A stretch of 64,000 nucleotides of DNA from Branchiostoma floridae (lineage: Eukaryota > Chordata > Leptocardii > Amphioxiformes > Branchiostomatidae). The notes beneath the pieces are model-generated. The model saw only the letters and a list, made by a program, of their open reading frames with translations, ran no database searches and had not been told where the DNA came from. Positions 24,745 through 34,038 of the stretch are shown here, piece by piece (position 1 is the first letter of the stretch; every line of letters starts with the position of its first letter). The DNA is taken from positions 10,852,738 to 10,916,737 of the forward strand of contig NC_049997.1 of NCBI RefSeq assembly GCF_000003815.2, given 5' to 3'. The translations under genes and the position numbers were made by a program.

Positions 24745-27700
24745 ATTTCCTTTTTTGTCGTACTTAGAAAATGAGGTTGTTATTATTGGACACATGATAT
24801 ATGATGTGAACATAGCACTTCAAACAGTCAAGGTCCTGTGTTTATTCTATTCATATCCGGTAGTGTTCTGTGCTGTTACATTTGCCCTGTGCTGTATCAA
24901 CAGTGTGATACACTCTTTTGAAACATACATAACCTAAGCTCTCCAAGCAAAGTCTCGGCTCCGGTTGTATTTTACGCGTTTTGTTTTTCTTTTATTGTGT
25001 CCTGTTTTTTATTCTTGTTTGACAATAGGGCAAGAAGTAAAACAGGAAAAAATAGGAAGCCCGACAAAACGCCCCCAATCAGGTTTAAAAAGCAGCCGGA
25101 GTCGAACATCTGCTTGGAGAGTATTAAGACATTTTCTCCAGTTCCCCAGGCTACTACAAACAATCAACCTTCTTTATATAATGCAATTTTAAACAAAAAA
25201 TTAGTATTCTATTATTGTTAAAGAACAGCGCTTAGCCCAGACTCATGAACGGAAGGACATATAGCTGTAGAATATTGATCTAAACTTGGTGTCAAAATAT
25301 CTGTCAACAAGCGCCGCTGGTGTAGTGGTATCATGCAAGATTCCCATTCTTGCGACCCGGGTTCGATTCCCGGGCGGCGCAATGTTTTCCTTTTTTTTCT
25401 ACCACTACTCCCGTTTGAGAACGGAACAGAGCTGTTGAGTTAACGGAGCAGTCTGTTGAGTTAACAAAAATGTCACACTTTTTAAAACAATGAATTGATA
25501 AAGACCTTTCTTGCACATTTTTGCCCAACATAGCTAAATATATGTCACGACAGAGACAGAACATACATAATAGTATCATAGACCTAGTCTAACACAGAAG
25601 TTCGTATATTCTTCTCACTACTTGGTAATGGTGAAAATTTAGAACTGTATGGGTTTCGCTATAGTCGGTTTGTCAAACCACATGAGAAATATGAATTTGT
25701 CAGTGCTACTCGTGTGTCAAAAGTAATGGAATCTACTTTTTATATAGCTAAATATATGAGTAAAGGGTTAATGCCCCGGCCCGAGGTGTATATGGTGAGA
25801 TAATCCCTGGTCAGGTGCGATAACCACCGAATAAACCGATTTGCATCGACACTGGTGCCGGTGTCGATGCAAATCGACACCGGTGCCGGTGTCGATTCAT
25901 TCTGAACAATCAGGGGAGCGATACCCACCTGCCTGGCCTGAATCTACGTGTTACGGCGTCATAACCAACGTGGTACGGGGCCTTCTGATTGGTCCGCGGC
26001 GCCTGGCTATATGATAATATGTCTATCATTAACATACATAGTACAATCAACAACGAAGTGCACTTCATCTAGATATTTTACTCTGTCTGAGGCACAAAGC
26101 TGATTGATTCTTTGTTCTACTAGTATATGAACGACAAGGTTATCTTTAAAAACCATGTCAATGTTGACTTTATAACCCCAGTCACACAGGAACGACCTAC
26201 CTACAGGGGCGTTATTATTTAAGGACTGCTTTTAAATGCACTAAATGTTAACACTGTCAAGTAGCTAGGCGCCACGTCTTACACGCCTGTTACATAATGT
26301 CATACATAACACTATTGTAGAAGGTTAACATCCGGTGGGTGTGCTTATGCAATATTTACCGAACTTGGTGACCAATTACAGTTTAACAACAACGCCGAGT
26401 CGTATGGGGGGGGGGGGTAAAAATGGGGATTTTCAGTTCGTTATAACCGTCTAACGCCAGACTAGCTTTTGTCTTAAAAGCGGGTGTATTAACATCAATA
26501 TTTACTGAACTTGGTGGTCAACTACAACGTTGAGTCTTGGGGGATAAAAGTGGGGATTTTCAATTCGCTGTTGATAAAAGCTCCTTGGTCATGAATTTTG
26601 TGGGCGTCTAAAGACGGAATAGCTTTAAATTTTTGTCAGACGAAATTCTGCCTAAAACAAGGAGAAACGAAGTCAATATTTGTCTTATTGTTGTTATTGT
26701 TGTTGTTTTTTTGTGTGTATTTTTTGGCTTTAAGTTGATATCAACGCCAAACAATAACAACACTACTTCTTTTTAGTCATGTAACCACACCCATACTGTC
26801 AAGGCCAATCGTCGTGCCGTCGGGTGTGGTGTAACTGGTAGAGCGTATGGCTCGGAATCTATAGGTGCTAAGTTCGATTTCCGCCGTGCCCCCGACGTTG
26901 TGTCCTTGGGAAAGGCACTTTATACGACCTTCCTCACTTACCCAGGTGTAAAAATGGGTACCTGACTTCGGTCGGGGAGGTAACTGTGTATGCGGGTGTA
27001 CTGTATATGCGGTACTGTTGATATAAGTTACACAACTTGAGTGCTGTGCCACATACATTGTCGTCGTCTGTCCAAAAAGCAAATAGAAAAAGAAAGGCCA
27101 ATCAAAAATAGCTTTCCACGTGTAATAATGGTCAGTTGTTTCCTTGGTGGAGAAAGCAATTGCTAAGTAGAACTTGTCATTTCTGATNNNNNNNNNNNNN
27201 NNNNNNNNNNNNNNNNNNNNNNNNNNNNNNNNNNNNNNNNNNNNNNNNNNNNNNNNNNNNNNNNNNNNNNNNNNNNNNNNNNNNNNNTTCACCACTCCTG
27301 AGCTGCACAATCGGAAGGCACACTGACCTCGGAGGACCCCCAAACAAATGCGCGCGGGCGAAACAAAGAAAAATACAGCAAAAAAAGCCACTAAACCACA
27401 GGACTTAACATCCAGTCCATTATTTTCTAGACTTGTCTAGGTTTGTCTTATGTTCACCTCCAGTAAGACTGTAACATACAATCGTCGTCATTTCAATAAT
27501 GTTTTTATTGCAAATTATTCTTGTCTAAAGATGGGTTGTCAAGACAAAAAACTTCGCAGTACGGCTGAATGCCTTACGTTCAAAAGACACGAGTGTCTAC
27601 CAGACTGTGGCCTGGCCGAATAGTAATAGGGGCTTTAGCAAAGTTAGTAATAAAAGCCAAGGCTAGCAAAAGTTAATTGACCTAGGAGTAACTGACCGGC

Positions 27701-30700
27701 CGGTGATAGCTGGATAGACTGCAAAAGACTGACTAAAACCAATGGCAACTTATTTGTCCTTATTTGGCCAAATCATTCTCTTTTTCATCCAGCTGACACG
27801 TCCGCTTTGAGACTAAAATTACGTAATGATTTGAACAATAAAACACCAGTCAAAGCAAGGGTGTGTGCAGATCTGTGCTGACTTGTGTAAAGACTCTATA
27901 GAAAAGAAAGACTAGGCTCAGTTAACCATTAACTAGTCGCGACATGAAGACATTTAAACCCGCCCCCTCCCCAACTGCTATTTAATGGTGTTTGGCAAAT
28001 GAGTTGCCAAACTATGAGCTGTCTTTTTGCAGGAAAAGTGTAAGGTATTTTCAATAACAGCATTTCGGGCATGTTCTTAGTAGAATGGCATGTGGTATGA
28101 AATTAACGCTCTGAATACAAAATGATGGCATGGGATGGTCAAGTGAAAAACTGTGTCGACCTACTCACCTAGGCCCAAAATACATATATTTTCTCCTTTT
28201 CAATGGTTTACATTAGTGTTCTGACATATCAGACCAAGGTAATTTTTTGGCAGATTTATTTACAACTACAAGGCCACTTAAAAGCCAACCAAGAGGAAAC
28301 GATCTCACAGCACCTGTGAGCTTCTGCTATAGTATACAGATATTGATGCATCTTTTGTAACACCGAGAAAATGTATCGGCTTTGACAAACTTTCTGTATG
28401 TCCTTTTACTCGTTCCTGACACACTTGATCCAAATTGTTATGTTTTTAACTATGGAAAACCTTGCCTCATCTGAAGTACTTGAGCCACACAACCATAGTC
28501 TATACCAGACTGACTACGCTGGCTAGGGAGAATGATTTGGCAGCGGAGTTTTGCTACCAGAAGAGCTGGTCGACCGGAGGAGAAACATGAACCTTAGCAT
28601 GGACTGATTCCCCGGGCCAATTGCCCGATTTGTACCGACTTCTACGCTCCTCGTACCCCCGTAGGAAGGCCTGGTGGTGGCTAGCATAACCATACCTAAA
28701 GGACGCTAGAGTAGAATCACTATACTTCGTCACTCCCATGTCAAAGAACACAGGCAGATAGCAGTGCTAGGACCATAACTACGATCTAACAATCTTGCCA
28801 CATCTGCTTTGAGCTCCAGAATACCCCAACCGCATAACCATATCTAAAGCCAATATAGGACGCTAGAGTNNNNNNNNNNNNNNNNNNNNNNNNNNNNNNN
28901 NNNNNNNNNNNNNNNNNNNNNNNNNNNNNNNNNNNNNNNNNNNNNNNNNNNNNNNNNNNNNNNNNNNNNGTGACGTAGTGGCGAACTTTTGACCCTATAA
29001 GTCGGGTCCGATACTTTGATATGCCCCGATGTTGTGCCCTTGGACATGGCACTTTACATAACTTTCCTTATTGGACGTAGAGGGACGCCCACAGAGCCTC
29101 TCGGCTAATCAGGCTACATGTGTGCGAAAACACACACACACATGGATTTGGTGCGACAGTGTGCAAAGTCTCCAGCAACAGCCGTCAGTTTGTTTTACTG
29201 AAAATTAATCATCCCTGACGCCAAAGACTTGACAGCATTGGCTGTCATATATCCCACACTGTTGTTACAATAAGACCAGTCACCAATAAAACCATAAAAC
29301 GTAATTTGAAACGGAAGGAACCTGAACTTTCATTCCAGGTGGTCTTCACTCTATAAAACACTCCCTTCACTGAAGTCTTTTAATGTCTCACAGTTGCTGG
29401 ACGCGTGTGGGCAAGGTGGCTAACTTGGTTGCCTCGTTCATCTTATACTCGGCTCCAATATGTATATAGTACAAAACAATCGAACAAACAATAGAGATGC
29501 ACAATGATTAGGTTCGAGACTGATTCAAGGAAGGTTGTCCTGAAAGCCCAAATCTCATACCTGAACCCGGGTTCTTGCATAGTATGTAGGAGCTGGCTTT
29601 TGAAGTTCAAGTTTGCCAACAGACTTGGGAGCTAAGGGCAAACTAAATAAGAGTCTTTGGTATTTGAACACTTCTAGCTAGAGTTGTCACGCATATTTCG
29701 GTACTTATTTGAGGAACGTGCGAGTCAGTGGCCGAATGTTAACGTTTCATTTTTCTCAACCAGACTCAGCAAGTTTGGTCTGCCAGAATCCGTGATACCA
29801 TTGACTGGGACTGGCAGTGTTGTTGACCATAGATTATACATTGTTTTCCAATCCCACATTTAGCAAGGTGTACACAGTGGTCACTACTTGTGGTCTGAAT
29901 AACATCCTGTTTTCACAAAAAAAAACGCAATCGCGTTTCCTGCTCATTAATCACATGTCACATGTATTCTTCAACGACACGAGGGAGGAAAAATTCATGT
30001 AGCGCAAGAAGGTCATGTTACTTCCTGTGTGGTTCGTCGAAAATCGTACAGCGTTTATCCATAAACAAATGTGGCAAATGGAATGGCTGTTCATAGTTCT
30101 TCGTGACTTTCATTGGTTACATACGAATCAAAACTTGTTTCAATGAAGAGAACAGATGTTGTGATACTAAGTGAAAGAAAATGATAGTGATTTCGAACCT
30201 TTTAACCCCACGGAAGAGTCCTTCTTTTACTAGTCGTGACAGGGAAGACAGACGCTATGTAGTATTTACAGGCTAGGTTCATTGTTGAAATTCCCCTAGG
30301 ATCTTTTCCACAAACACAATGGACAGTGGGCCGAGGTTTCACGTCCTAATACCCCCCTCACATTAGGCGAAAATCGATCGGACGACGAGTCAGACATGAC
30401 CCTGCTGCCGACGAAGAAATGGCAGAGTTCCCCCTTCCCGTCAGGGTCATGCCTCCTCGTAATTTAGAGCTCGCAGACTCGTCGTCCGATCGATTCTCGC
30501 CTAATATAAGGGGGGTATAAGCCATAAGGACTGCAAGTGCAACCCTTTCTAGAAGTGCGCATGTCGAACGAGAGACACAGCAACGCCACAGTTCCAGAGG
30601 CAGAGCCCCTAACTACTGGACTACGCACCCCTCAAAGTCCTGTATTTGCATATGTGTAGTATTTGCATATTAACTAACTCAGTCTAATAAAGTAACTCAA

Positions 30701-32013
30701 GAACAAAACCTCATCTCCTTGGCTCCTGAGCACTGAGCAATCACAATGCACAGTCAGTGTTGTCAAGATCTGGTAATCTCCAAGCAGATCCTACGGTGCC
30801 ATAAGATAGTATCAAAGCTGGCCAAGGAGTATAGCAGGCCAAAGGGAGTCAAACGGTGGGTTTGATACTATATTACGCCACCGTGGATCTGCTTGGAGAT
30901 TAAAGATCTGGCATGGCAATGTTTAGGTACTATCTGCTTTCAACGCGTTACCTGCGTGTATTCTATCTGAAAAATGCTTGTCAACATGGTCATATTTGGT
31001 TAGCTTCAGGTCAACAGTCCTCAGAATGGACCTTAGACCTCTCAANNNNNNNNNNNNNNNNNNNNNNNNNNNNNNNNNNNNNNNNNNNNNNNNNNNNNNN
31101 NNNNNNNNNNNNNNNNNNNNNNNNNNNNNNNNNNNNNNNNNNNNNAGAATACCCGAGCAGTATAACTTAAACTTCTATAACCGTACCTAAAGCCAATATA
31201 GGACGCTAGAGTAGAGAGTCACTGTACCTCGTAAGCACTCGTCACTCCCAGATCGAAGAACACAGGCAGATAGAAGTGCGCTGAGACCATGACCATGATC
31301 ATGTAGGTGATCCAGAACATCCAGAACATGGTCCCGTACGTGTAGACCTCCGACGGCGTGCCGAGAACCGTGATAGCCGACATGAACGACGCTAAGAGTG
31401 ACATAGCCACCGGCGTGATCGACATAGAGCGGCCGGCTAGCAAGAACTCCTTCGTCGACTTCTGTCCGCCGCCTTTAAAGGCGTAGAAGATGCCGATGCC
31501 GGCAGATATACACAACATGATGGCGAAAACCACGTAGTCCCATGCTGAGAAGAGTGGGTAGTTTCGCGGAGCCAAGCCTTCGGCGACCATCTTGAGTCGG
31601 TACTACGTCGTCTGTGAGTAATAAGTAATGTGACGACAAACTTACGTAGACTTAAGCACCGAATAACGGGCGGTGCGTCAGCATAGGGCGGAGTCACACA
31701 TGCGTAGTTGTGTAAACAGCGCTGTTTGCATGTGACGGCAAATGTAAACATAAACACAGAACCTTTATTGGCTGACTCAAGTGTGGAGACTTTTGCTGGG
31801 TCATCGAATGGTAGAACCAGACTGCTACAGATATCTGAACTGGACGGTCTGCTGTAGTACCATGGGAAGTCGCTAGGGGGATCGTAATTGAGCCATCCTT
31901 AGTTTTACCGACACCTATACCCAGCACTTAATCTTATAAGGATCCAAGACCACTATAGCTACTTCTCGAGTTGTGCTGCTCAAATGCTTGCGCGCGCGCA
32001 CACACACACACAC

Positions 32014-32079
<66 letters not shown>

Positions 32080-34038
32080 ACAAACACACACACAGTGCCC
32101 CAACGGTCATAATAACACAGGTGTTTGTTTTGCCCTTAATGAGGCATACGTCTAATAAGTGTTTATTTGATAAAGAGAGAGCAAAACAAGCACCATGGCC
32201 ACGACCTTGTGGACAGATCTGGGTGAAAAAAAATAATTACATGGATGTCTGTCAGTCAATAAACACCCGAGTTCAGAAAAATAGAAAGGATCTCGATCCA
32301 GTTTTAGCTCACTGAAGAGATAGTCTTCCACTGGCCGTGACAGAGAGGACAGACACTATGTACAATATTTACAGTTTCATTGTACCGGTGAAATTCCCCT
32401 TGCTCAAGTATGATGAACAGTGGACTACGTATACGGCTTAAAACACTTTGCGGTAGCGTGAATGTCGGGAGAGCGATACATATAGTTGAATCGAACTCAC
32501 GGCTTCTAGTTCCAGAGTCAGGGCCGATAACCACTGAACTACGCACGCTACGCAGAATGAACACGTATAGACGTATGCACGTATATAAAAGGAGCCCTCG
32601 CCGGGTAGTTTCCGGACTGTTTTTCTTTTTCCTGCACTTCCGGCCGGTCGTGACCCGTACGAGGACCGTGCGGCTACCGGGCTATTTTGGAGCACGGCCG
32701 GGACCCTAGACTTTTTTTTAAACTACCAGTTAATAGATACCGTCACCTAATGAAAAGTGGACGATTTGGTCTTCTCATGAAGACTTAAAGGTTCATACAA
32801 ATCGTGAGGACACCGAGCGGTATCCTCGGCACCCGGCAGGTCCAACAGGACAACTTGGTGGCTTCAGCCTGGTCGGGGCTTCATCCGCTACGGGTACCAG
32901 TGAAATGCTTGAAGTCACATTTCCAAACCGAGGCCCAACCATGCTTTAGGAAACTAAAAACACAAAATGTATACATAGAAATAAACACAAATCATGCCAA
33001 CGTCTCTTTTTTTACGTTTTGTGTATTTTGGTGTATTTTATATAAAATTTGTCGTTCCCGAAAGCCGCCCGGTCGGGCCCCGGTCTGAAAATGTGACATT
33101 GTGGGCTTGAAACCGCAGAGGTCCCAAGCTCGATACTCCCTGTGTCCCCGCCGTTGTGCCCTCGTGTATTTTACATACGTAGCGTAAGCTACTTCACATC
33201 CCGTACTATGAACACATCACAAACGAGTATGTGCGGGAACAGGTACACCGCCTCGTTGGCCCTCAAGAACCACCGTCGTACGATTTTGATGCCATAAAAT
33301 TTTCAAACAGGCCGTGACAGAACCAACCACCGACATGGATTCAAAACAGAATTTTGTCTAGCAAGACTAATGGACTTTGCAGAGGACGCAAATTTTGTCC
33401 TCCAAAATGCCGGAAGATAGCGATCGTACGACGATCGCACGACCTATGTGACTGCGCCCTTATGCACGATCTATGTGACCGCGCTCTTACCGTGCCTCGA
33501 ACGCACTTGTCGCTCCCAAGTCGAAGAACACAGGCAGATAGAAGTGCGCGGTTATATAATCATGCCATGACCTGTTCGAGTACTTGTATTCCCCTAATAA
33601 AGAGGTTAACTAAAGGGTAACCAAAACCTAATTTAGTCCAGTGAGATAGATGAGAAAAAAAATGAGTTACCGTACCTCGAACGCGCTTGTCGCTCCCAGG
33701 TCGAAGAACACGGGTAGATAGAAGTGCGCGGTGACGGGGATCATAACGGCGTAGGTGGCACACGTCATCCAGTACATGGTCCCGTAGTTATAAATCTCAG
33801 CCGGCGCGGAGAGAACCACTATGGCTGACATGAAGGAGGCTAGGAGAGACATTGCGACGGGCGGGACAGACATCGAGCGGTTAGCTAAAAGAAACTCCTT
33901 CGTCGACTTCTGTCCGCCGCCCTTGAAGGCGTAGAAGATCCCGATACCGGCAGAGATACTCAACAGAATGACGAAGACAACGTAGTCCCATGCTGTGAAG
34001 AGCGGGTAGGCCCGAGGAGCCAGGCCTTCAGCGACCAT
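12578..34038 (-). CDS. SLC5A8-like: SLC5 sodium-coupled monocarboxylate transporter (SMCT/NIS branch), gene A
   Basis: Sodium:solute symporter of the plasma membrane. The SLC5A5/A6/A8/A12 branch moves iodide, vitamins or monocarboxylates with Na+; the substrate here is not determined. Exons in order: first exon 33676-34038 or 31228-31590, then 21741-21806, 21190-21309, 20406-20560, 19801-19941, 19156-19285, 18475-18563, 17701-17813, 16791-16858, 15829-15915, 14528-14742, 13952-14052, 13453-13574 and 12578-12760. The sum is 1953 nt, 650 aa plus stop, with all phases consistent; SLC5A8 proteins are about 610 aa. Family landmarks: LLASFMSAI (TM2), TSAYE joined to [44 protein letters not shown] (Na+-site Ser/Thr region) and [11 protein letters not shown]. 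Two sequons (NET, NVT) sit in the late loop encoded by exon 14528-14742. The tail is charged and ends LTVL, a class I PDZ ligand, a feature also known in vertebrate SMCTs. Confidence 0.9.
13154..13228. repeat. (ACTC)n microsatellite
   Basis: About 19 uninterrupted ACTC units in the last intron of gene A. Its translation (LTHS repeats) produces spurious open frames. Confidence 0.95.
13320..13441 (-). repeat. Tandem duplicate of gene A exon 14 3' end plus a (CA)n/(CG)n tract
   Basis: Positions 13320-13373 repeat 13441-13495, the last about 45 nt of exon 13453-13574 with its donor (GAACAGGTACTCC type). Between them is a CA/CG dinucleotide tract (13376-13428). The copy has the donor but no acceptor-side half, so it cannot be an exon on its own. 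It is a slippage or unequal-exchange duplication of about 122 bp at the end of a coding exon. Confidence 0.75.
13667..13905. repeat. (CA)n-rich microsatellite
   Basis: About 240 nt of CA repeats with interruptions in the intron before exon 13453-13574 of gene A; explains the Val/Cys-repeat open frames on the minus strand. Confidence 0.95.
14775..15123 (+). mobile_element. Hairpin element with GAAACGTCGG boxes, copy 2
   Basis: Same family as 3031-3302, in intron 11 of gene A. It begins CCGTGAATAGTTTCATCAGG and holds the long inverted repeat. It also carries an internal duplication of about 60 bp (GAACTGTGAGCAGCGACACC appears twice, near 14940 and 14993), so the unit is longer than copy 1. Confidence 0.75.
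15240..15820. repeat. Minisatellite of ~130-bp and ~75-bp units
   Basis: Units share CCTGTCCTTGGTGCTGAACG, then CCGTCCAT...ACTATGCC, TACTCTCTGT and GCCACGGATAG. Three long units start near 15410, 15552 and 15695; two shorter ones precede them. The array ends against exon 15829-15915 of gene A, whose donor lies at its edge. Confidence 0.8.
17448..17667. mobile_element. MITE family 1, copy 2
   Basis: Hairpin in intron 9 of gene A with GTAACACTAGTTCACC at the left and GGTGAACTAGCGTTAC at the right; the AAAACAACGGATATAGGGTA arm is intact. Confidence 0.85.
19350..19556. mobile_element. MITE family 3, truncated copy
   Basis: Matches the complement of 3945-4135: AGGGCACAACCCGCCTTACG, then ATCCGTAAGTGATAAGTACC, GGAGCACGCAGACACGCCGC and GTGCAGGCAAAACTTTGTGT. 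One terminus is missing. It lies in the intron between exons 19801-19941 and 19156-19285 of gene A. Confidence 0.75.
20177..20383. mobile_element. MITE family 1, copy 3
   Basis: More diverged hairpin in the intron between exons 20406-20560 and 19801-19941 of gene A. The right arm ends only 22 nt from the exon's donor side, so the insertion sits close to a splice donor. Confidence 0.75.
20640..20724 (-). pseudogene. Partial duplicate of gene A exon 5 ([10 protein letters not shown] exon)
   Basis: On the minus strand an acceptor TCGCAG is followed by 85 nt nearly identical to the 5' half of the functional exon 20406-20560, encoding [20 protein letters not shown] and then FLTVMIQG. The second half of the exon (the EIW...EFF part) and its donor are missing, replaced by unrelated sequence. 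It lies about 80 nt upstream of the intact exon and keeps a usable acceptor, so it could cause a cryptic splice form with a premature stop, or simply be a dead tandem copy. Confidence 0.8.
20798..20928. mobile_element. Hairpin MITE with GGGCTCTCAGTTTTGTGCCG arms
   Basis: GTTTTTATCGGGCTCTCAGT...GCCGTT and GTCTCG on the left pair with CGAGACATAACGGCAC...AGAGAGCCCGATAAAAAC on the right. It lies in the intron between exons 21190-21309 and 20406-20560 of gene A, just upstream of the duplicated exon 5 fragment. Confidence 0.75.
22007..23005 (+). mobile_element. 5'-truncated LINE (L1/Tx1-like) with target-site duplication
   Basis: C-terminal part of a non-LTR retrotransposon ORF2: [17 protein letters not shown], then a CX2CX8HX4C knuckle ([18 protein letters not shown]), then about 95 more codons to a stop near 22624. 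One in-frame stop (TAA at 22329-22331, just after the knuckle) breaks it. The 3' end is AT-rich and closes with an A-rich tail (22985-23005). A 14-bp direct repeat, AAAAGAATGCTGCA, flanks it at 21993-22006 and 23006-23019. It lies in intron 1 of gene A, antisense to the gene. Confidence 0.88.
24135..24178. repeat. (AG)n microsatellite
   Basis: Perfect AG run of about 44 nt in gene A intron 1; a (CT)n run follows at 24641-24742. Confidence 0.95.
24641..24742. repeat. (CT)n microsatellite
   Basis: CT dinucleotides with few interruptions in gene A intron 1. Confidence 0.95.
24938..25123. mobile_element. MITE family 2 (TIR CTCTCCAAGCAGA)
   Basis: Hairpin with ends CTCTCCAAGCAAAGTCTCGG and GTCGAACATCTGCTTGGAGAG, T-rich then A-rich across the middle. 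The same terminal motif marks other elements at 11365-11485, 30776-30900, 39691-39839, 45831-45897 and 50880-51064, a degraded one at 44806-44967, and lone ends near 18440, 23880, 43575, 49040, 60965 and 62460. The interiors differ between copies, so several subfamilies share one terminus. Confidence 0.75.
25311..25381 (+). tRNA. tRNA-Gly (anticodon CCC)
   Basis: A 71-nt cloverleaf: acceptor GCGCCGC pairs with GCGGCGC, D-arm box A TGGTGTAGTGG, anticodon stem CAAGA/TCTTG with loop TTCCCAT (anticodon CCC), box B GGTTCGATTCC, discriminator A. No intron. A T-rich Pol III terminator (TTTTCC then eight T) follows at 25384. It lies in intron 1 of gene A on the opposite strand. Arms pair perfectly, so it is probably functional and not a SINE head. 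Confidence 0.95.
26816..27030 (+). mobile_element. tRNA-derived SINE, family S2 (conserved CCTTGGGAAAGGCAC core)
   Basis: tRNA-like head with box A TGGTGTAACTGGTAGAGCG and box B-like AAGTTCGATTTCC, then a core TGTCCTTGGGAAAGGCACTT, TACCCAGGTGTAAAAATGGG. Diverged copies or fragments are at 28970-29100, 33085-33180 and 50695-50850. It lies in gene A intron 1, antisense to the gene. Confidence 0.75.
27188..27287. other. Assembly gap (100 N)
   Basis: Exactly 100 N, so the true size is unknown. In gene A intron 1. Confidence 1.
28670..28870 (-). pseudogene. Decayed SLC5 first-exon ends next to an assembly gap
   Basis: Positions 28671-28760 repeat, with changes, the intron/exon junction of first exon 1b: the intronic ACGCTAGAGTAGA, a degraded donor, and codons for [13 protein letters not shown] second partial repeat of the intronic part (AAAGCCAATATAGGACGCTA) runs at 28843-28869 straight into the N block. 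The exon body is absent in both. Either these are dead duplicates or the rest of further first exons lies in unsequenced or collapsed DNA. Confidence 0.65.
28870..28969. other. Assembly gap (100 N)
   Basis: 100 N placed within a repeat of the gene A first-exon flank; duplicated sequence may be collapsed here. Confidence 1.
30213..30632 (-). mobile_element. tRNA-derived SINE (family S1) interrupted by a MITE
   Basis: On the minus strand a tRNA-like head (GCGTAGTCCAGTAGTTAGGG, then GGAACTGTGG) is followed, after an interruption, by a body with TTTCAACAATGAACCTAGCC, AAATACTACATAGCGTCTGT and TGTCACGACTAG. Positions 30349-30518 inside it are a complete hairpin MITE of family 5. Other copies of the SINE are at 32310-32556 (minus) and 53335-53600 (plus). 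Confidence 0.7.
30349..30518. mobile_element. MITE family 5 (TIR ATACCCCTGTCACATTA)
   Basis: Inverted arms ATACCCCCCTCACATTAGGC/GCCTAATATAAGGGGGGTAT, followed inward by GAAAATCGATCGGACGACGA/TCGTCGTCCGATCGATTCTC. A second copy at 35224-35457 confirms the family. It is nested in the SINE at 30213-30632. Confidence 0.8.
30776..30900. mobile_element. MITE family 2, short hairpin copy
   Basis: Palindrome from ATCTCCAAGCAGATCC through GGTGCC...ATAGTATCAAAGCTGG to the complementary GATCTGCTTGGAGAT, in intron 1 of gene A upstream of the gap at 31046. Confidence 0.8.
31046..31145. other. Assembly gap (100 N)
   Basis: 100 N, 82 nt before the donor side of gene A first exon 1b. Confidence 1.
31228..31590 (-). 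CDS. Gene A candidate first exon 1b (TM1-TM3 module)
   Basis: Also exactly 363 nt, from ATG at 31590 (context CTCAAGATGG) to GAG|GTACAG. It encodes [14 protein letters not shown], then [34 protein letters not shown] and a TM3 with [18 protein letters not shown], ending TSAYE. It is the first exon nearest to the shared body of gene A and therefore the default choice. The donor-side intron carries a short sequence (ATAGGACGCTAGAGT) that recurs at 28680 and 28858 beside assembly gaps. Confidence 0.88.
31990..32093. repeat. (CG)n/(CA)n microsatellite
   Basis: A short CG run then about 95 nt of CA repeats, between the two candidate first exons of gene A. Confidence 0.95.
32310..32556 (-). mobile_element. 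tRNA-derived SINE, family S1
   Basis: Minus-strand head GCGTAGTTCAGTGGTTATCG with box B-like GTGAGTTCGATTC, then a body with CCGGTACAATGAAACTGTAA, ACATAGTGTCTGTCC and TCTGTCACGGCCAGTGG. It lies between the two gene A first exons. Confidence 0.75.
33270..33489. mobile_element. MITE family 4 (TIR CATAGGTCGTGCGATCGTCG), copy 1
   Basis: Hairpin with CGTCGTACGAT at the left and CGATCGTACGACGATCGCAC then GACCTATGTGACTGCGCCC at the right. The inner part has AGGCCGTGACAGAACCAACC and TTTTGTCCTCCAAAATGCCG. Other copies are at 48609-48817 and 58733-58947. Confidence 0.8.
33488..33550 (-). pseudogene. Fragment of an SLC5 first exon 3' end
   Basis: On the minus strand this 60-nt stretch matches the last codons and donor of first exon 1a (the part encoding [15 protein letters not shown], then GAGG), about 130 nt downstream of exon 1a's own copy. 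Similarity stops on both sides; upstream on the minus strand it runs into unrelated sequence (TTATATAATC), so it cannot encode the N-terminal module. I read it as a remnant of first-exon duplication. It lies at the edge of a GTACGATCG-type MITE copy. Confidence 0.7.
33676..34038 (-). CDS. Gene A candidate first exon 1a (TM1-TM3 module)
   Basis: A 363-nt exon of 121 codons from ATG at 34038 to GAG|GTACGG. It encodes [14 protein letters not shown], a first membrane segment ([20 protein letters not shown]), the [17 protein letters not shown] loop and the [13 protein letters not shown] segment, ending TSAFE. It would splice to the exon at 21741-21806. It is closely similar to exon 1b (31228-31590) but differs through TM3 ([13 protein letters not shown] here). 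The start context CTTAAGATGG resembles that of the other three first exons. No second set of downstream exons lies between 31.6 and 33.7 kb, so either both first exons feed one transporter body or this one is an orphan. Confidence 0.85.

Larger units (their letters stand above)
21807..31227. other. Gene A intron 1: 9.4 kb of repeats with one tRNA gene
   Basis: Between the YLERRF exon and first exon 1b. Contains the LINE with TSD, microsatellites, MITE family 2, tRNA-Gly, a short perfect palindrome around GCATCGACAC at 25839-25880, SINEs and two gaps. 21530-21600 and the inverted match at 55795-55890 share GCCCACATGGGCAGGAACAT or its complement, probably the 3' end of a LINE family. No SLC5 exon was found between 23.0 and 28.6 kb. 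Confidence 0.6.

Noticed and set aside
26777-27391. A 204-codon minus-strand frame
   Set aside because: It spans 100 N and a SINE; there is no coding evidence.
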